A stretch of 64,000 bases of DNA from Cyanomargarita calcarea GSE-NOS-MK-12-04C (GCA_019359595.1 JAHHGZ010000042.1:1-64000); one strand, 5' to 3'. Positions 36,601 to 46,049 are shown, counted from the stretch's first letter. Translations and numbers: made by a program. Notes: generated by a model from the sequence alone, not told the origin.

Positions 36601-38652
36601 ACTTGTTTCGCAGTCATCAGCGGTATTTTGCAACCATCGACCAATCACATTTTCCTCTAAAAATGCTTGTCCTTCTTCCTGGACTCTCTCAGCTTTTCCT
36701 TTTCGTAAAGCCCGAATAACGGGATTGTGAACTAATCGACTCAGGGCATTATCGACAGCTAAATTTGCTTGTGAAGCTATTAATGTTTTCCCACCCCTCA
36801 GGGCAATTTGATAACAAATTTCGGCAATTACTGTCGTTTTACCTGTACCTGGTGGTCCCTGAATTAGAACCATGTCGGGAGAGGAAAGTACTGCTTCCAC
36901 TGCAGCAATTTGCTCAGGGTTCGCATCACGTTTTAATAAATCTTCCGGTTGGAGTCTAATTATTTTTTTGGGAATTCTTGCTTGAGAAGCATCAAATAAA
37001 AACTTGCTTAAATAGGTATTTTGGCAGCGACCTTTTTTCAAACTGTCTAAAGCATTTTGCTTGCGTTCAATTTGATAAATATCCCCAGCCGCTTCAAAAT
37101 ATAAAAATCCTTTTTTGGGTAGTTGATAACGACCTTTATTTATGCGCTCAACTAAGTCTGAATCTAATCTAATCTTGATTTTATTACTTTTACGTTCAAT
37201 TTCTGTAATGCTTCCCAACTTTTCGCCATCCCGAATATTTCTATTTTTGGGAGAAGATTCAAACAGCATTAAATCTTCATTTTTTGACTGAAATGCTCGG
37301 TTCCAAAATTCATCTATATTTAAAGAGTTTTCCGAATTGCCATCAATTGTTGCTGACGTCACATCAATTTCAAAAGTAACTCGTTTGCTATCATATCCAT
37401 CATTATTACTCACGAAAAAAACGCAAAATTGACGTGCTTTCGCAATCCGTTCTTCTATTTCTAAAAAAGTGTGCCAAACTTGCAGCTGTTTATCTGTAGG
37501 TACATAGCGATCGCTTAATAATGGTAAGTTATTTATCCGGGCGATCGCATGGGCTGGAATTCCTCGCAAATGATTGGGTAATAGTTTCAGATAACAGGGT
37601 GCAGCGAACCCATCAACCTTTCCTCTAGCGGGGAATAACAAATTAGCATCACGTACCTTTAATCCACCACCACCATCTTCTGGACGTGCAGATACAAGTA
37701 ATCTCAAAGTTTTCTGAAGCTGCTTTAATTGTGGAGGTAGTGGGAAATCTTCTCTATCGGTAGCAATAATTAATTCCCATGTTTCTTCATCATGTTTCTG
37801 TTTTGCTTCTTGCCGTCTTACATAAAAAAGATTCGCTGCATCCCCAAGAATATAAGACATCAAATTCTCTGCACGTTCTCGACGGATGCGTTCAGATTTT
37901 TCTATGAACGCTTCACCTTCAATTTCCCGAATAAACTTATCTATAGCGCGATCGCTCGCAAATTTGTATCCCCAATTCTGAATTTTACTGTTACTAGTAA
38001 TTGAATAAATAGCTTCTACATTATTTGACTGTTCTGCTTTAATTAGTGCTGTTATTTCAATAGTTCGATTCTCATCTTCAGCTTCTATCAATATCGTACC
38101 TGATAAAATCGTCCCTGCCAGAATATCCCTAGAATTCAACACAATCTGTAAAATCTGTGTTCCAGGATATAAATGACAACTTGGTACGCGCAACCAATTA
38201 AAATCAGATAGAATCCTGCACGGTGAACCTATTTGCAACTGCCAAGAACGTTCTACCTGACGATTTGTTTCTATTTCTCCAAAATCCAACAGGTTGGGAA
38301 TATCCCAATTTCCACCTTCCCAGTGAATATTTGGCGCTACTCCTGTAAGAGTTACCGACTGACAAATGGGTGCGGTTTCGGTTGTTGCAGAAAGGACAAT
38401 TTCTCCGTTTTCTACACCGATAGTCCTAGTAATAGTTAAATTCTCCAACCGTACACCAGGGACTGTAATTGTCAATGCAGGTTCATCAACTGTAAAAATA
38501 ACTGTATCTGTACCTACACCACGAATTGTAATCGAGCGATTTATAGTAAATGGTCCCTTATATTCCCCAGATTTCAAACTGATTTCGCATCCGTCACCGA
38601 CAGTTTGCAGCAACTCAACAAAATTATGAGGTTCAGCTTGGAAAGATGGCAT
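33691..38652 (-). CDS. Very large SF1 helicase with N-terminal beta-helix
   Basis: A 1653-residue Upf1/DNA2-type superfamily 1 helicase. Walker A is VLIQGPPGTGKTTVIAEI (about 604), Walker B DVVIIDEVSKCTPPELL (about 1360), then LVLVGDHRQLPPM and SQYRMHPQIM, and the late motifs TVDIFQGMERPVIIVSTV and RVNVAFSRAQ near the end, so the motor is complete. Residues 1-130 resemble a parallel beta-helix (SITIRGVGTDTVIF, VRLENLTITR), followed by an Ig-like domain (LLDFGEIETNRQVERSW). About 750 residues, partly coiled coil, separate Walker A from Walker B. This architecture with a small winged-helix partner looks like a defence or RNA/DNA surveillance system, but no known one that I can name with confidence. 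Confidence 0.85.
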   Translation of the reverse strand: MPSFQAEPHNFVELLQTVGDGCEISLKSGEYKGPFTINRSITIRGVGTDTVIFTVDEPALTITVPGVRLENLTITRTIGVENGEIVLSATTETAPICQSVTLTGVAPNIHWEGGNWDIPNLLDFGEIETNRQVERSWQLQIGSPCRILSDFNWLRVPSCHLYPGTQILQIVLNSRDILAGTILSGTILIEAEDENRTIEITALIKAEQSNNVEAIYSITSNSKIQNWGYKFASDRAIDKFIREIEGEAFIEKSERIRRERAENLMSYILGDAANLFYVRRQEAKQKHDEETWELIIATDREDFPLPPQLKQLQKTLRLLVSARPEDGGGGLKVRDANLLFPARGKVDGFAAPCYLKLLPNHLRGIPAHAIARINNLPLLSDRYVPTDKQLQVWHTFLEIEERIAKARQFCVFFVSNNDGYDSKRVTFEIDVTSATIDGNSENSLNIDEFWNRAFQSKNEDLMLFESSPKNRNIRDGEKLGSITEIERKSNKIKIRLDSDLVERINKGRYQLPKKGFLYFEAAGDIYQIERKQNALDSLKKGRCQNTYLSKFLFDASQARIPKKIIRLQPEDLLKRDANPEQIAAVEAVLSSPDMVLIQGPPGTGKTTVIAEICYQIALRGGKTLIASQANLAVDNALSRLVHNPVIRALRKGKAERVQEEGQAFLEENVIGRWLQNTADDCETSLSKRQENVELFQQLLAASQKFAVYLPFEEEFQNKQYKFQNHKAQLKADCKQQETISKEILEEKSKIITLITNLDNLLKFVPNVDWENPEVTNFLPLLKPYTTDNILVESFLINVRIAIINTAELGLTRPARGVFGLAAWLRETVAINISELKTALIYAKDAATAMSEVVALVQAFKENSISLNEAQANYQKIIIKQQVIGPKINNLQKRKCEIDFVITAVKEWKSTATSRLYQILSNCRQTGELLTDDIIQLPAGLLMIAKSLNLPLLPTSYKVTKIDYLPNWVQLTNALSYESEGQFIDRRGKQYTFSYFLHHVFSQIPIVLMEGDRVKWQEFCQQFNNYPQLTIIQRQVLLKHTQKFLSKIEAIYARSWDLNNIESTLHRVVEELVETILANGRLCVKKVKIETEQELEYLQQQLKEIQTAENNHRQQISAAQYHAETAQQQANFKISQVIHLLQQLMQQPNLVKKVRIVSEQYLRKHSDIWEQPQPFISVTNSWESSTANLESLIPCLEPFSVLENIKDDLHQHLSHIEQEKENATRQIAELEIKISELESELEKQIPNKLIQHRNWWQQVWQEIPDKFKPKIPTAGLFTLDFLRKIQAQYDLWQRELEQDKAYLKRYQNFVQDWVKKLQNPSAQDRNELKQIYIDNANVIGITCVQAARGDFSKEFPSFDVVIIDEVSKCTPPELLIPALKAKKLVLVGDHRQLPPMLREDTIEDIVAEMGTSKDELSFIKESLFKLQFESADDSIKKMLASQYRMHPQIMGAINQFYEHRLNCGISEPDLKRAHNLAGEIIQENQHILWVKTPIGDEFTEKKEGTSRFNLKEVDIIERLCEQMEAAWLSKIADGQPPKEIGIITFYGAQLKLIKDRIESDRFPSLSIRTGTVDIFQGMERPVIIVSTVCNNSRGDIGFAKQPERVNVAFSRAQELLVVVGCHDLFTQQPGQVGKMYQEVSKVVSRYGGFIDFGF

Positions 38653-38738
38653 AAGTAATCTGGGGAGGTGGGGAGGTGGTTTGAGAGGGAGAAGGAATTA
38701 ATTTCTTCCTGCTTAACCTTTTTCTTTATTTATACTCT

Positions 38739-38864
38739 AAGACTTACGCAAAAACCTTCTTAAACTCCTATTCCTTAGCGTCCTTCGCGTCCTACCCTCC
38801 AAGAAGGCGAAGCGCCTATCGCGGTTAATTAAATCAAAGTTTCTGGCAATTTATGCGTAAGTCC
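38739..38864. mobile_element. MITE-like element with 8-bp flanking repeat
   Basis: Terminal inverted repeats GACTTACGCA (38741-38750) and TGCGTAAGTC (38854-38863). The octamer TATACTCT lies on both outer sides (38731-38738, 38865-38872) and looks like a target-site duplication. Parts of the same family occur at about 25040, 39020 and 49694. It fills most of the gap before the HAD gene. Confidence 0.65.
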
Positions 38865-39067
38865 TATACTCTTTAAATTCTGGTAGATTAATAATTCTAG
38901 ACTCATTACTTATGTGTACAAGAATACAGCTAAAATAAGAGTTTTACAAGTTTTTAGGATTTACCACAAGATACGGAGGAATTAACCGCGAAGATGCGAA
39001 GCAATAAGAGTTTAGGAGAGTTTTTGCGTAAGTTCTAGCTTTGTCAATAAATTAAAAGGGGTATATT

Positions 39068-39805
39068 TTGGTAACAATTAAGTGCGGAAACCGGACGTTT
39101 TCTAATATTGAGGCGATTTTGTTTGACAAAAACGGTACTTTAGAAGATTCGGAAGTTTATTTGCGATCGCTTGCTCAAAAAGTCGCGAGAATGGTAGACG
39201 CACAAGTTCCGGGAATTGGCGAACCGTTGTTAATGGCGTTTGGGATCGATGGTACTATTTTAGATCCAGCAGGTTTAATCGCGGTAGCGAGTCGTCGGGA
39301 AACAGAAGTCGCTGCTGCTGCATATATTGCGGAAACAGGTAAGGGCTGGTTTGAATCTTTAAAGATAGCACGTCAAGCTTTGGAAGAAGCGGAGAAATAT
39401 ATTGGTAAGACTCCTTCCCCGCTGTTTGTGGGTAGTTTGGAGGTGTTAAAGTCTCTTAAAGAAGCGGGATTGAAACTCGGTATCCTCTCAGCAGCTTCTA
39501 CTTCAGAAGTGGTTAATTTTGTTAAGAATCATCAATTAAATGATTACATTCAGTTAGAAATGGGAGTAGATGAAGGTCCGAGTAAACCAGACCCGGTGTT
39601 ATTTATCCAAGCTTGCCAAAAATTAGGTGTGGAACCCAGCGCTACACTTATGGTGGGAGATTCTGCTGGTGATATGCAAATGGCACAAAATGCTGGTGCG
39701 GCAGGTTGTGTTGGGATTACTTGGATAGGTCACTCAGGTAATGTTTTAGGTGCAGATGTGGTGATTCATCAACTTGAGGAAATTCAGGTTACTGATGTTT
39801 TGTAG
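39068..39805 (+). CDS. HAD-family hydrolase
   Basis: A 245-residue HAD phosphatase-like protein. The nucleophile motif is AILFDKNGTLEDSE: Asp20 is present, but the usual acid/base Asp two residues on is Asn. Later motifs are complete: KLGILSAASTSEV, PSKPDPVLFIQACQKLG and MVGDSAGDMQMAQNAGA. The cap is of the alpha-helical C1 type. The start is a TTG with AGGGG upstream. A DKNGT motif would weaken phosphatase turnover, so it may bind rather than hydrolyse, or have a slow activity. The substrate is unknown. Confidence 0.87.
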   Translation: MVTIKCGNRTFSNIEAILFDKNGTLEDSEVYLRSLAQKVARMVDAQVPGIGEPLLMAFGIDGTILDPAGLIAVASRRETEVAAAAYIAETGKGWFESLKIARQALEEAEKYIGKTPSPLFVGSLEVLKSLKEAGLKLGILSAASTSEVVNFVKNHQLNDYIQLEMGVDEGPSKPDPVLFIQACQKLGVEPSATLMVGDSAGDMQMAQNAGAAGCVGITWIGHSGNVLGADVVIHQLEEIQVTDVL

Positions 39806-39829
39806 TAACCTCGGAACCCCACCCCCAAC

Positions 39830-39853
39830 CCCCTCCCCGCATGCGGGGAGGGG
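39830..39853. terminator. GC-rich palindrome between convergent genes
   Basis: CCCCTCCCCGCA and TGCGGGGAGGGG form a perfect palindrome between the ends of the HAD gene (plus) and the peroxiredoxin gene (minus). No T run; it may serve as a bidirectional terminator or be a small repeat. Confidence 0.5.
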
Positions 39854-39897
39854 ACGTAAAGCACAGCTAAAAGGGGGTGGACTTGCTGGGGATGATA

Positions 39898-40536
39898 CTA
39901 CTTATTCGGTTGAGGTGTCATCCGCAAATAGGGTTTAACTTCCTGATAGCCTTTAGGAAATTTCTGCTTTAGCACTTCTGGGTCTTTCAAAGATGGCACA
40001 ATCACACAGTCATCACCATCTTTCCAGTCAGCAGGTGTAGCAACGCTGTAGTTATCAGTAAGTTGCAGTGAGTCAATTACCCGAAGAATTTCATCAAAAT
40101 TACGTCCGGTGCTGGGAGGATAGGTCAAAGTCAGACGCAGTTTTTTATCAGGGTCGATAACGAAAACCGATCGCACTGTGACAGTTGCTGCAGCATTGGG
40201 GTGAATCATGTCGTAAAGATCGGAAACTTTACGGTCTTTATCTGCCAAAATTGGGTAGTTGAGGCTGGTATTTTGTGTTTCTTCGATGTCTCCCACCCAA
40301 CCATTATGAGACTCAACATCATCAACGCTGAGTGCGATCGCTTTGACATTGCGCTTGTCAAATTCTGGCTTGAGTTTGGCGACTGTGCCTAATTCTGTGG
40401 TGCAAACTGGTGTAAAGTCAGCAGGATGAGAGAAAAGAATCACCCAGTTATCACCAGCCCAATCGTAAAAATTTATGTCGCCATGTGTGGAGGCTTGAGT
40501 AAAGTTCGGTACTGTGTCACCTAGACGGAGAGTCAT
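39898..40536 (-). CDS. 1-Cys peroxiredoxin (Prx6 type)
   Basis: A 212-residue peroxiredoxin that reduces H2O2 and organic peroxides. The peroxidatic Cys45 lies in HPADFTPVCTTELG, and the C-terminal domain (ATVTVRSVFVIDPDKKLRL, then STGRNFDEILRVIDSLQLTD) is that of the Prx6 subgroup, which has no resolving Cys in the usual place. The length is standard. It is cytoplasmic. It is convergent with the HAD gene and has no evident operon partner. Confidence 0.95.
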   Translation of the reverse strand: MTLRLGDTVPNFTQASTHGDINFYDWAGDNWVILFSHPADFTPVCTTELGTVAKLKPEFDKRNVKAIALSVDDVESHNGWVGDIEETQNTSLNYPILADKDRKVSDLYDMIHPNAAATVTVRSVFVIDPDKKLRLTLTYPPSTGRNFDEILRVIDSLQLTDNYSVATPADWKDGDDCVIVPSLKDPEVLKQKFPKGYQEVKPYLRMTPQPNK

Positions 40537-40668
40537 GTCAGATTCCCTGTGGTTAGAAAGGCATTATGTATTATACATTGCAATCATGCCATAAAACCCG
40601 GTTTCCCAATCGGGCTTCAGCCGTTTGCAACAAAATTTTAAGTTGAGATACAAATTTTAATTATTGGG

Positions 40669-41841
40669 CTACTCAAGACTCAGAACTTCCTTATAAGCTT
40701 GAATAATTTGACGGGCGATCGCATTCCAACTATAGTTTTGCAATGCGTATTGTTTGGCGTTTAACCCCCGTCGCTGGCATTCTTCTGGGTTCTGCAAAGC
40801 ATCTCGCAATAACTCTACCAATGCTGGCACTTCTGTTGCACCCACCCACCCAGATTCACTATCATGCACCTCTTGACAAATATGCACTTGGTCAGAAATT
40901 ATCACAGGTGTACCTGCAACCATAGCCTCAGCTACCGCAATCCCAAAATTTTCATAATAAGAAGGTAAAACGAATAAATCAGCAGCATATAGTAAAGCTG
41001 ATTTCAATTCACCCGTGACAAAGCCAGTGATAGTGGTATGTTTTTGCAGTGTTGAATTTTCTATTTCCACTTTAATTTGTTGTTCATAACTTGGGTCTTG
41101 AGGATTCGTTCCAGCTAAGACAAAATGAAATTTTAAACCCTTATCTAAAAGTATCTCTAACGCCGGAATTAGCAAATCTAACCCTTTCTTTGGGTCAATT
41201 CTGGACATAAACAATACCAAAGGGACATCCTCCGGTATGCCAAACTTTTGACGCACATCTTTTTCGCCATCACCCTTTGGAATAACACCCAAAGGCAGCA
41301 CTAAATCCTTTGTAGTTACCCCAAACCTTTCTGATACTTTTGCTTCTTGTTCGCTAGTGAAATGAATCATCCCTGCACCGGCTAAATTGGGACGTTCCAA
41401 AATCGCAGCATAAATTTGTTTTAATTGCTTTTTCTTCTTCAAATCAGCAGGGTCGAGAGTACCTAAAGGTCGTAAAATATAAGGTAACTTTTGCTGGCGG
41501 CAAACAGTTGCAGCAGTGCTACTTACAGGAGAAAATAAAGCATGAATATGAGCTAAATCAAATTCATGGGCATGACGTTTTAACCACTGCAATAAATCGA
41601 GAGAAAATTTGTAACGACGAAACGGTGAACAGCGGAAATAAATTATTTCATACCCATCTTGTTTTATTGGCTGATTTAAAGGGACATCCAGAGGTTTTTG
41701 ACCGTTATCACCATTACTATCTGTTGTGAGAATCGTAACTTCTACACCCTCAGAAGCTAAAGCTGGGGCTAGTCCTAGTACCATTTGACTGGGGCCACCA
41801 TAAATCAGGGAAATTGAAGGAACTATTTGTAAAATTCGCAT
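40669..41841 (-). CDS. Glycosyltransferase family 4 (GT-B fold)
   Basis: A 390-residue GT-B glycosyltransferase. The N-terminal domain begins MRILQIVPSISLIYGGPSQM; the C-terminal donor-binding domain has VLFMSRIDPKKGLDLLIPAL, and the EX7E-type region is LPSYYENFGIAVAEAMVAGT followed by PVIISDQVHICQEV. Such enzymes transfer sugar from a nucleotide donor in exopolysaccharide, O-antigen or glycolipid synthesis. No other sugar genes are next to it, so the product cannot be told. The start ATG is well placed and the length is typical. Confidence 0.93.
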   Translation of the reverse strand: MRILQIVPSISLIYGGPSQMVLGLAPALASEGVEVTILTTDSNGDNGQKPLDVPLNQPIKQDGYEIIYFRCSPFRRYKFSLDLLQWLKRHAHEFDLAHIHALFSPVSSTAATVCRQQKLPYILRPLGTLDPADLKKKKQLKQIYAAILERPNLAGAGMIHFTSEQEAKVSERFGVTTKDLVLPLGVIPKGDGEKDVRQKFGIPEDVPLVLFMSRIDPKKGLDLLIPALEILLDKGLKFHFVLAGTNPQDPSYEQQIKVEIENSTLQKHTTITGFVTGELKSALLYAADLFVLPSYYENFGIAVAEAMVAGTPVIISDQVHICQEVHDSESGWVGATEVPALVELLRDALQNPEECQRRGLNAKQYALQNYSWNAIARQIIQAYKEVLSLE

Positions 41842-42003
41842 TTTAAAAGGGAGGAAAGAGTCAGGAGTTAGGAGTTACTTGATTACTTAATCAATAATTA
41901 TACTTAGTCAAGTTATTACTTTGAAAAGCAATTTTAGCTTCTTCAGTCATTAGTCATGAGCCATTAACAAAGATAAATGACAAATGACCTTTGACTAATT
42001 GCT

Positions 42004-42690
42004 TCATAATCGCGTTAACAGGCTCAAACCATGAGTATCAGTACCACAGCTATTAAAAAGACCGTGTTGAGCAGCCATTTTTTGCACCTGTTGCGATTCT
42101 AGTGCAGTCGGTCGCCACGGATTTGGGTTATTGTAAGCATAGAAAGCTTCAACGCCATCGATACCTAATTGGGCGGCTTCCGGAATCAAATCGAAATGCG
42201 ATCGCCTGTAACGAGCAGGGTGAGCAAGTACTGCTAATCCCCCTGCTTCATGAATTGCACTAATCACATTCACTGCTTGATATTCTTGACCTGTAGTAAT
42301 TCTTCTTTGAGTATATGGCTTTAAGCTTGGGTGTTCTGGCTCAAAGGCATAAGCCAAAATATGAACTTCTACATTCAAAAGATTCGCGTTAATTTCTACC
42401 CCACTCCACAAGCATGGAGCTTCCACACTAGGGTTGCTCCACTTCCAGTCTTCCAACCAGGATTGTGCTGCCCGGTATCCACTTATACTATGATGGTCAG
42501 TTATCGCCATCCCTTTTAGACCAATAGCGATCGCCTGCTCCATTAAGCTACTTGGCTGCAACTTACCATCTGAGAAGACGGTATGCATATGAAAATTGAA
42601 GGTAAACGGACAACTTTGTGCGTCGGTATTCTGAAATACTTGCTTCAACAGTTCCCTGGAAGCACAAGTTTGGACAAGATTTACAGGCAT
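42004..42690 (-). CDS. PHP-domain phosphoesterase
   Basis: A 228-residue PHP protein, a metal-dependent phosphoesterase of the TrpH/YciV type. Metal ligands are seen in FNFHMHTVFSDGKLQP, MAITDHHSISGY, GGLAVLAHPARYRR and CGTDTHGL. I start it at the ATG at 42690 (MPVNLVQTC), which has AAGGGAG five bases upstream; the frame upstream opens with TTG. Members of the family can act on 3',5'-bisphosphonucleotides or short RNA 5' ends; which applies here is not known. The gap 42709-43229 to purM holds no gene. Confidence 0.88.
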   Translation of the reverse strand: MPVNLVQTCASRELLKQVFQNTDAQSCPFTFNFHMHTVFSDGKLQPSSLMEQAIAIGLKGMAITDHHSISGYRAAQSWLEDWKWSNPSVEAPCLWSGVEINANLLNVEVHILAYAFEPEHPSLKPYTQRRITTGQEYQAVNVISAIHEAGGLAVLAHPARYRRSHFDLIPEAAQLGIDGVEAFYAYNNPNPWRPTALESQQVQKMAAQHGLFNSCGTDTHGLSLLTRL

Positions 42691-43229
42691 AACTCCCTTA
42701 TTCGACAAAATATATTATTGTTAGCACCCTATAAACGAAGCTTTGAACCTCGTTCTAATATCCAACATCGACGACTAAATTGCTCCCAGCACTGTAAATT
42801 AGTGTTGATAGCTATTTTCCTGTCGGATGTCGGCAAATTTTTCAATATGTTAAGACTACGTTAGCAAATTCTTAGCTATGCAGTCATGAGTATTTTTGAT
42901 TGGTGCTATGAATAAAAGTAAAAATTGTTGCGACGAGTATCCGCTAAATTGCTCAAATAAAAATACTAGATAAAAATTCATAGTTCACATCAAACCTAAC
43001 CCTCTAGTCCCTTCCCTAAAAGATTTGTGACACGATGAAACCCTCTCTCCACCGCTAAAGGAGGAACCAAAGTATGGAGGAGAGAGGTCAAGATATGGTC
43101 TGTTGAGTTGAGAACTGCATGGGTCTAAGCTAGCTTCAACTATTGGTGATAAATATTTATAGATTAATAATTTTATACACCATTAGTCTAAGTAAAAATT
43201 AGCTAGGAGAAATTGATAAATTTGACAAA

Positions 43230-44255
43230 TTAGTTCATTAATCCCAATAATTCACCTGAGCCACTAATTACTTCCCCAATCGCGAAAGCTGGAATATGCT
43301 GGGATTGAAAGTAATTAATAGTCTGTTCTGCTTGATGAGGTGGCACTAATAGAACAAATCCAATGCCCATATTGAAGGTGTTGTACATAGCTTCAAGACT
43401 GACTTCCCCAGCCTGCATCAGCCACTGAAATACAAGAGGGATCGTCCAACTATTGGGATTAATTTTAATCGCTTGACCTTTCCCCAAACATCTCGGCAGA
43501 TTTTCTGGCAAACCCCCGCCTGTAATATGTGCCATACTGTGAATTTCCAACCCAGCTTGACGTGCCGCCAGGACTGGTTTAACGTATATGCGCGTGGGTG
43601 TAAGGAAAGTTTCGCCTATTTGACCATCTAATAATTCTGGCTTATCGCTCCAAGCAAATCCTTTGTCGTCAATAATCTTCCTGACCAAACTATAGCCATT
43701 GCTGTGAACCCCTGCGCTAGAAAGTGCGATCGCGACATCCCCAACTTGGACAAAGGAACCATCCAACATTTGGCTTTTTTCGACAATTCCCACACAAAAG
43801 CCAGCTAAATCATACTCACCCATCTGGTAGAAACCTGGCATTTCAGCGGTTTCTCCTCCCAGCAAGGCACAACCTGCTAGCTTGCAACCAGAAGCGATAC
43901 CTGCCACCACATCAGTTAGCTGCTCTTTTTCCAGCTTACTAGTTGCCACATAATCTAAAAAAAATAGGGGTTCTGCGCCAGATGTCAATACATCGTTAAC
44001 GCACATTGCCACCAAATCAATCCCAATGGTGTCATGACGGTTGAGAGCTTGAGCGATTTTTAGCTTTGTACCTACACCATCCGTTCCAGAAACCAAAACC
44101 GGCTCTTTATAACCACTTGGAAGTTGAAAACAGCCACCAAAACCACCCAACCCACCAATCACTTCTGGTCTAAAGGTGCTGTGAACCAAATTGCGAATGT
44201 TATCTACAAACGCTCGACCAGCCTCAACATCAACCCCTGCATCCCGATAATCCAT
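43230..44255 (-). CDS. purM: Phosphoribosylformylglycinamidine cyclo-ligase
   Basis: AIR synthetase, fifth step of purine synthesis: FGAM plus ATP to AIR. 341 residues, the usual length. Signature stretches are [20 protein letters not shown] at the start, [36 protein letters not shown] and [11 protein letters not shown], all typical of the ATP-grasp-like PurM fold. No neighbouring pur genes are present, as is common in cyanobacteria. Complete and unremarkable. Confidence 0.97.
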   Translation of the reverse strand: MDYRDAGVDVEAGRAFVDNIRNLVHSTFRPEVIGGLGGFGGCFQLPSGYKEPVLVSGTDGVGTKLKIAQALNRHDTIGIDLVAMCVNDVLTSGAEPLFFLDYVATSKLEKEQLTDVVAGIASGCKLAGCALLGGETAEMPGFYQMGEYDLAGFCVGIVEKSQMLDGSFVQVGDVAIALSSAGVHSNGYSLVRKIIDDKGFAWSDKPELLDGQIGETFLTPTRIYVKPVLAARQAGLEIHSMAHITGGGLPENLPRCLGKGQAIKINPNSWTIPLVFQWLMQAGEVSLEAMYNTFNMGIGFVLLVPPHQAEQTINYFQSQHIPAFAIGEVISGSGELLGLMN

Positions 44256-44289
44256 TACTCAAAGCACCATCATTAATTGAACGTAAAAG

Positions 44290-44440
44290 TGAGGAGTGAG
44301 GAGTTAGGAGTTAGGAGTGAGGAATGAGGAGTGAGGAGTTAAAAGCCAAAAATTTGGAAAGCTGATAACTCCTAACCCATAACTCCTAACCCATAACTCC
44401 TAACCCCTAACCCCTAACCCCTAACTCCTAACTCCTAACT
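44290..44440. repeat. GAGTTAGG/CCTAACTC short tandem repeats
   Basis: Runs of GAGTTAGGAGT on the left and TAACTCCTAACCC on the right form a large imperfect inverted array between purM and the 68-residue gene. The same families occur at 20530-20600, 20850-20915, 41850-41875, 47740-47895 and 59745-59805. Confidence 0.85.
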
Positions 44441-44647
44441 TTAAAATACCTTATCTTCAATGCCGCGCCACCATTCTCCCAAATTCATCAAGTCTTGATA
44501 AATATCTTCTAGCTGTTCGGCATACTCCGAGTCTGAAATTGTGACTCGACGTTCTTCGAGTTTCTTCAGTCGCAGTTGTACCAGCAGCCAAGGTTTGGCA
44601 ATACCATCAGTTGCTTCTAGATATTGTGCTAGTTCTTTGCTATTCAT
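44441..44647 (-). CDS. Small conserved hypothetical protein
   Basis: A 68-residue soluble helical protein (MNSKELAQYLEATDGIAKPW, then KLEERRVTISDSEYAEQLED). It has a normal start and no membrane span or signal. It looks like real coding sequence with balanced composition. I do not recognise a named family. It lies between purM and sodB; the repeat array on its left makes an operon with purM unlikely. Confidence 0.65.
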   Translation of the reverse strand: MNSKELAQYLEATDGIAKPWLLVQLRLKKLEERRVTISDSEYAEQLEDIYQDLMNLGEWWRGIEDKVF

Positions 44648-44710
44648 ATCGATTTTAAATTTTTAAATTAACCATCAACTGCCAACTGTTAACCATTTTC
44701 CATTGAATAA

Positions 44711-44739
44711 AAACAGCCACGAACAACTCGTGACTGTTT
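44711..44739 (-). terminator. Terminator of sodB
   Basis: On the minus strand AAACAGTCACGA and TCGTGGCTGTTT form a 12-bp stem (one U-G pair) followed by TTATT. It lies about 145 bases after the sodB stop codon. Confidence 0.75.
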
Positions 44740-44883
44740 GTAATATTAGAAACTTCCAAATAAAAAATATACAATGATTTTGTAGAACAGGCGTTCGGTC
44801 TGCTATGGACAGACCAGACGCTTATCATACGGGATAATTTATTTGAAAGTCACCCTTTTAATTAGTTTTTGACTTTTCGCTGA

Positions 44884-45486
44884 TTAAGCCGCAACCAAAT
44901 TGTGGGCAGCGAAGTCCCAGTTAACTAGTTGGTCAAAGAAGTTCTTGATAAACGCAGGACGAGCGTTTTTGAAGTCGATGTAGTAGGCGTGTTCCCAGAC
45001 ATCTAAGGTTAGAAGCGCCTTTTTACCATGAGCCAAGGGGTTCTCCGCATTTGGTGTCTTAATTACCTTCAGGGTGCCACCATCGTCAATCAACCAGGCC
45101 CAACCGCTACCGAATTGTGTAGCAGCAGCATTGGAAAACTCTTCTTTGAATTTGTCTAAGCTACCAAAATCTTTGTCAATCTTGGCTGCGAGGTCACCTG
45201 AAGGTGCGCCACCACCTGCGGGTTTCAAGCAGTTCCAGAAGAAACTGTGATTCCAAACTTGGGCTGCATTGTTGAAAATTCCCGCCATTGAGGCATCTTT
45301 AAAAGAAGTTTGGATCACTTCTTCCAAAGACTTATCCGCAAGTTCTTTACCTTCAGTGAGCTTATTGAGGTTATCTACGTAAGCCTTGTGATGTTTGCCG
45401 TAGTGATACTCAAAGGTTTCGCCTTTCATGCCGTACGGCTCTAGAGCGTTGAAGTCGTAGGGTAAGGGGGGCTGCTTAAATGTCAT
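44884..45486 (-). CDS. sodB: Iron superoxide dismutase
   Basis: Cytosolic Fe-SOD, 200 residues, converting superoxide to H2O2 and O2. Metal ligands lie in FEYHYGKHHKAYVDNL (His28), VWNHSFFWNCL, and LTLDVWEHAYYIDFKNARP (Asp and His). The FeSOD marks AAQVWNH and FGSGWAWL distinguish it from MnSOD. It has no signal peptide. It is probably monocistronic, given the terminator downstream; 45487-46049 upstream holds no gene and must contain its promoter. Confidence 0.96.
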   Translation of the reverse strand: MTFKQPPLPYDFNALEPYGMKGETFEYHYGKHHKAYVDNLNKLTEGKELADKSLEEVIQTSFKDASMAGIFNNAAQVWNHSFFWNCLKPAGGGAPSGDLAAKIDKDFGSLDKFKEEFSNAAATQFGSGWAWLIDDGGTLKVIKTPNAENPLAHGKKALLTLDVWEHAYYIDFKNARPAFIKNFFDQLVNWDFAAHNLVAA

Positions 45487-46049
45487 ATTTTGAAATCCTC
45501 TCTTTACCGATCTGCAGTCTAAAGCTATCGCGCTAACCCTTAAAATTTAGGGCTTGACGTTCAGCAGTCGTGTTTGCTTAACACTTTTGACATAAAACTT
45601 AACACAGTAATTTTACTACTAAAACGAGCATAAAGCCAAAATACTTTATGGAAAAGCTTTATAAACAGCTATTAACCACTATTTATTCGTAAGAGATAAT
45701 GGTTCATGTCTTCTAAATCAATAATATAGCGAGCAATAACTAATATATTTTAATAAATAACCAACAACTAACAGATAACAACTACCATTAGTACTATTTC
45801 TGTTTGTCTAAACAATCTATCTATAGTAAGATGCATACTCACCGGAATATATATGATGCACAGCTAGGAAAATGCGAGCATAAATATTCAAGTTCAAAAA
45901 AAATTATTACCGTTTGGTGAGAATCAGGGATGATTGGCTTATACACCACCAAATTATTTAATAATGTTTTTACAATTAAATTTTAAACATAGTGGTGATT
46001 GAATAATCGCTCACCACCATGTTTAACTGTGGGCAAAACAGCAAAGAGA

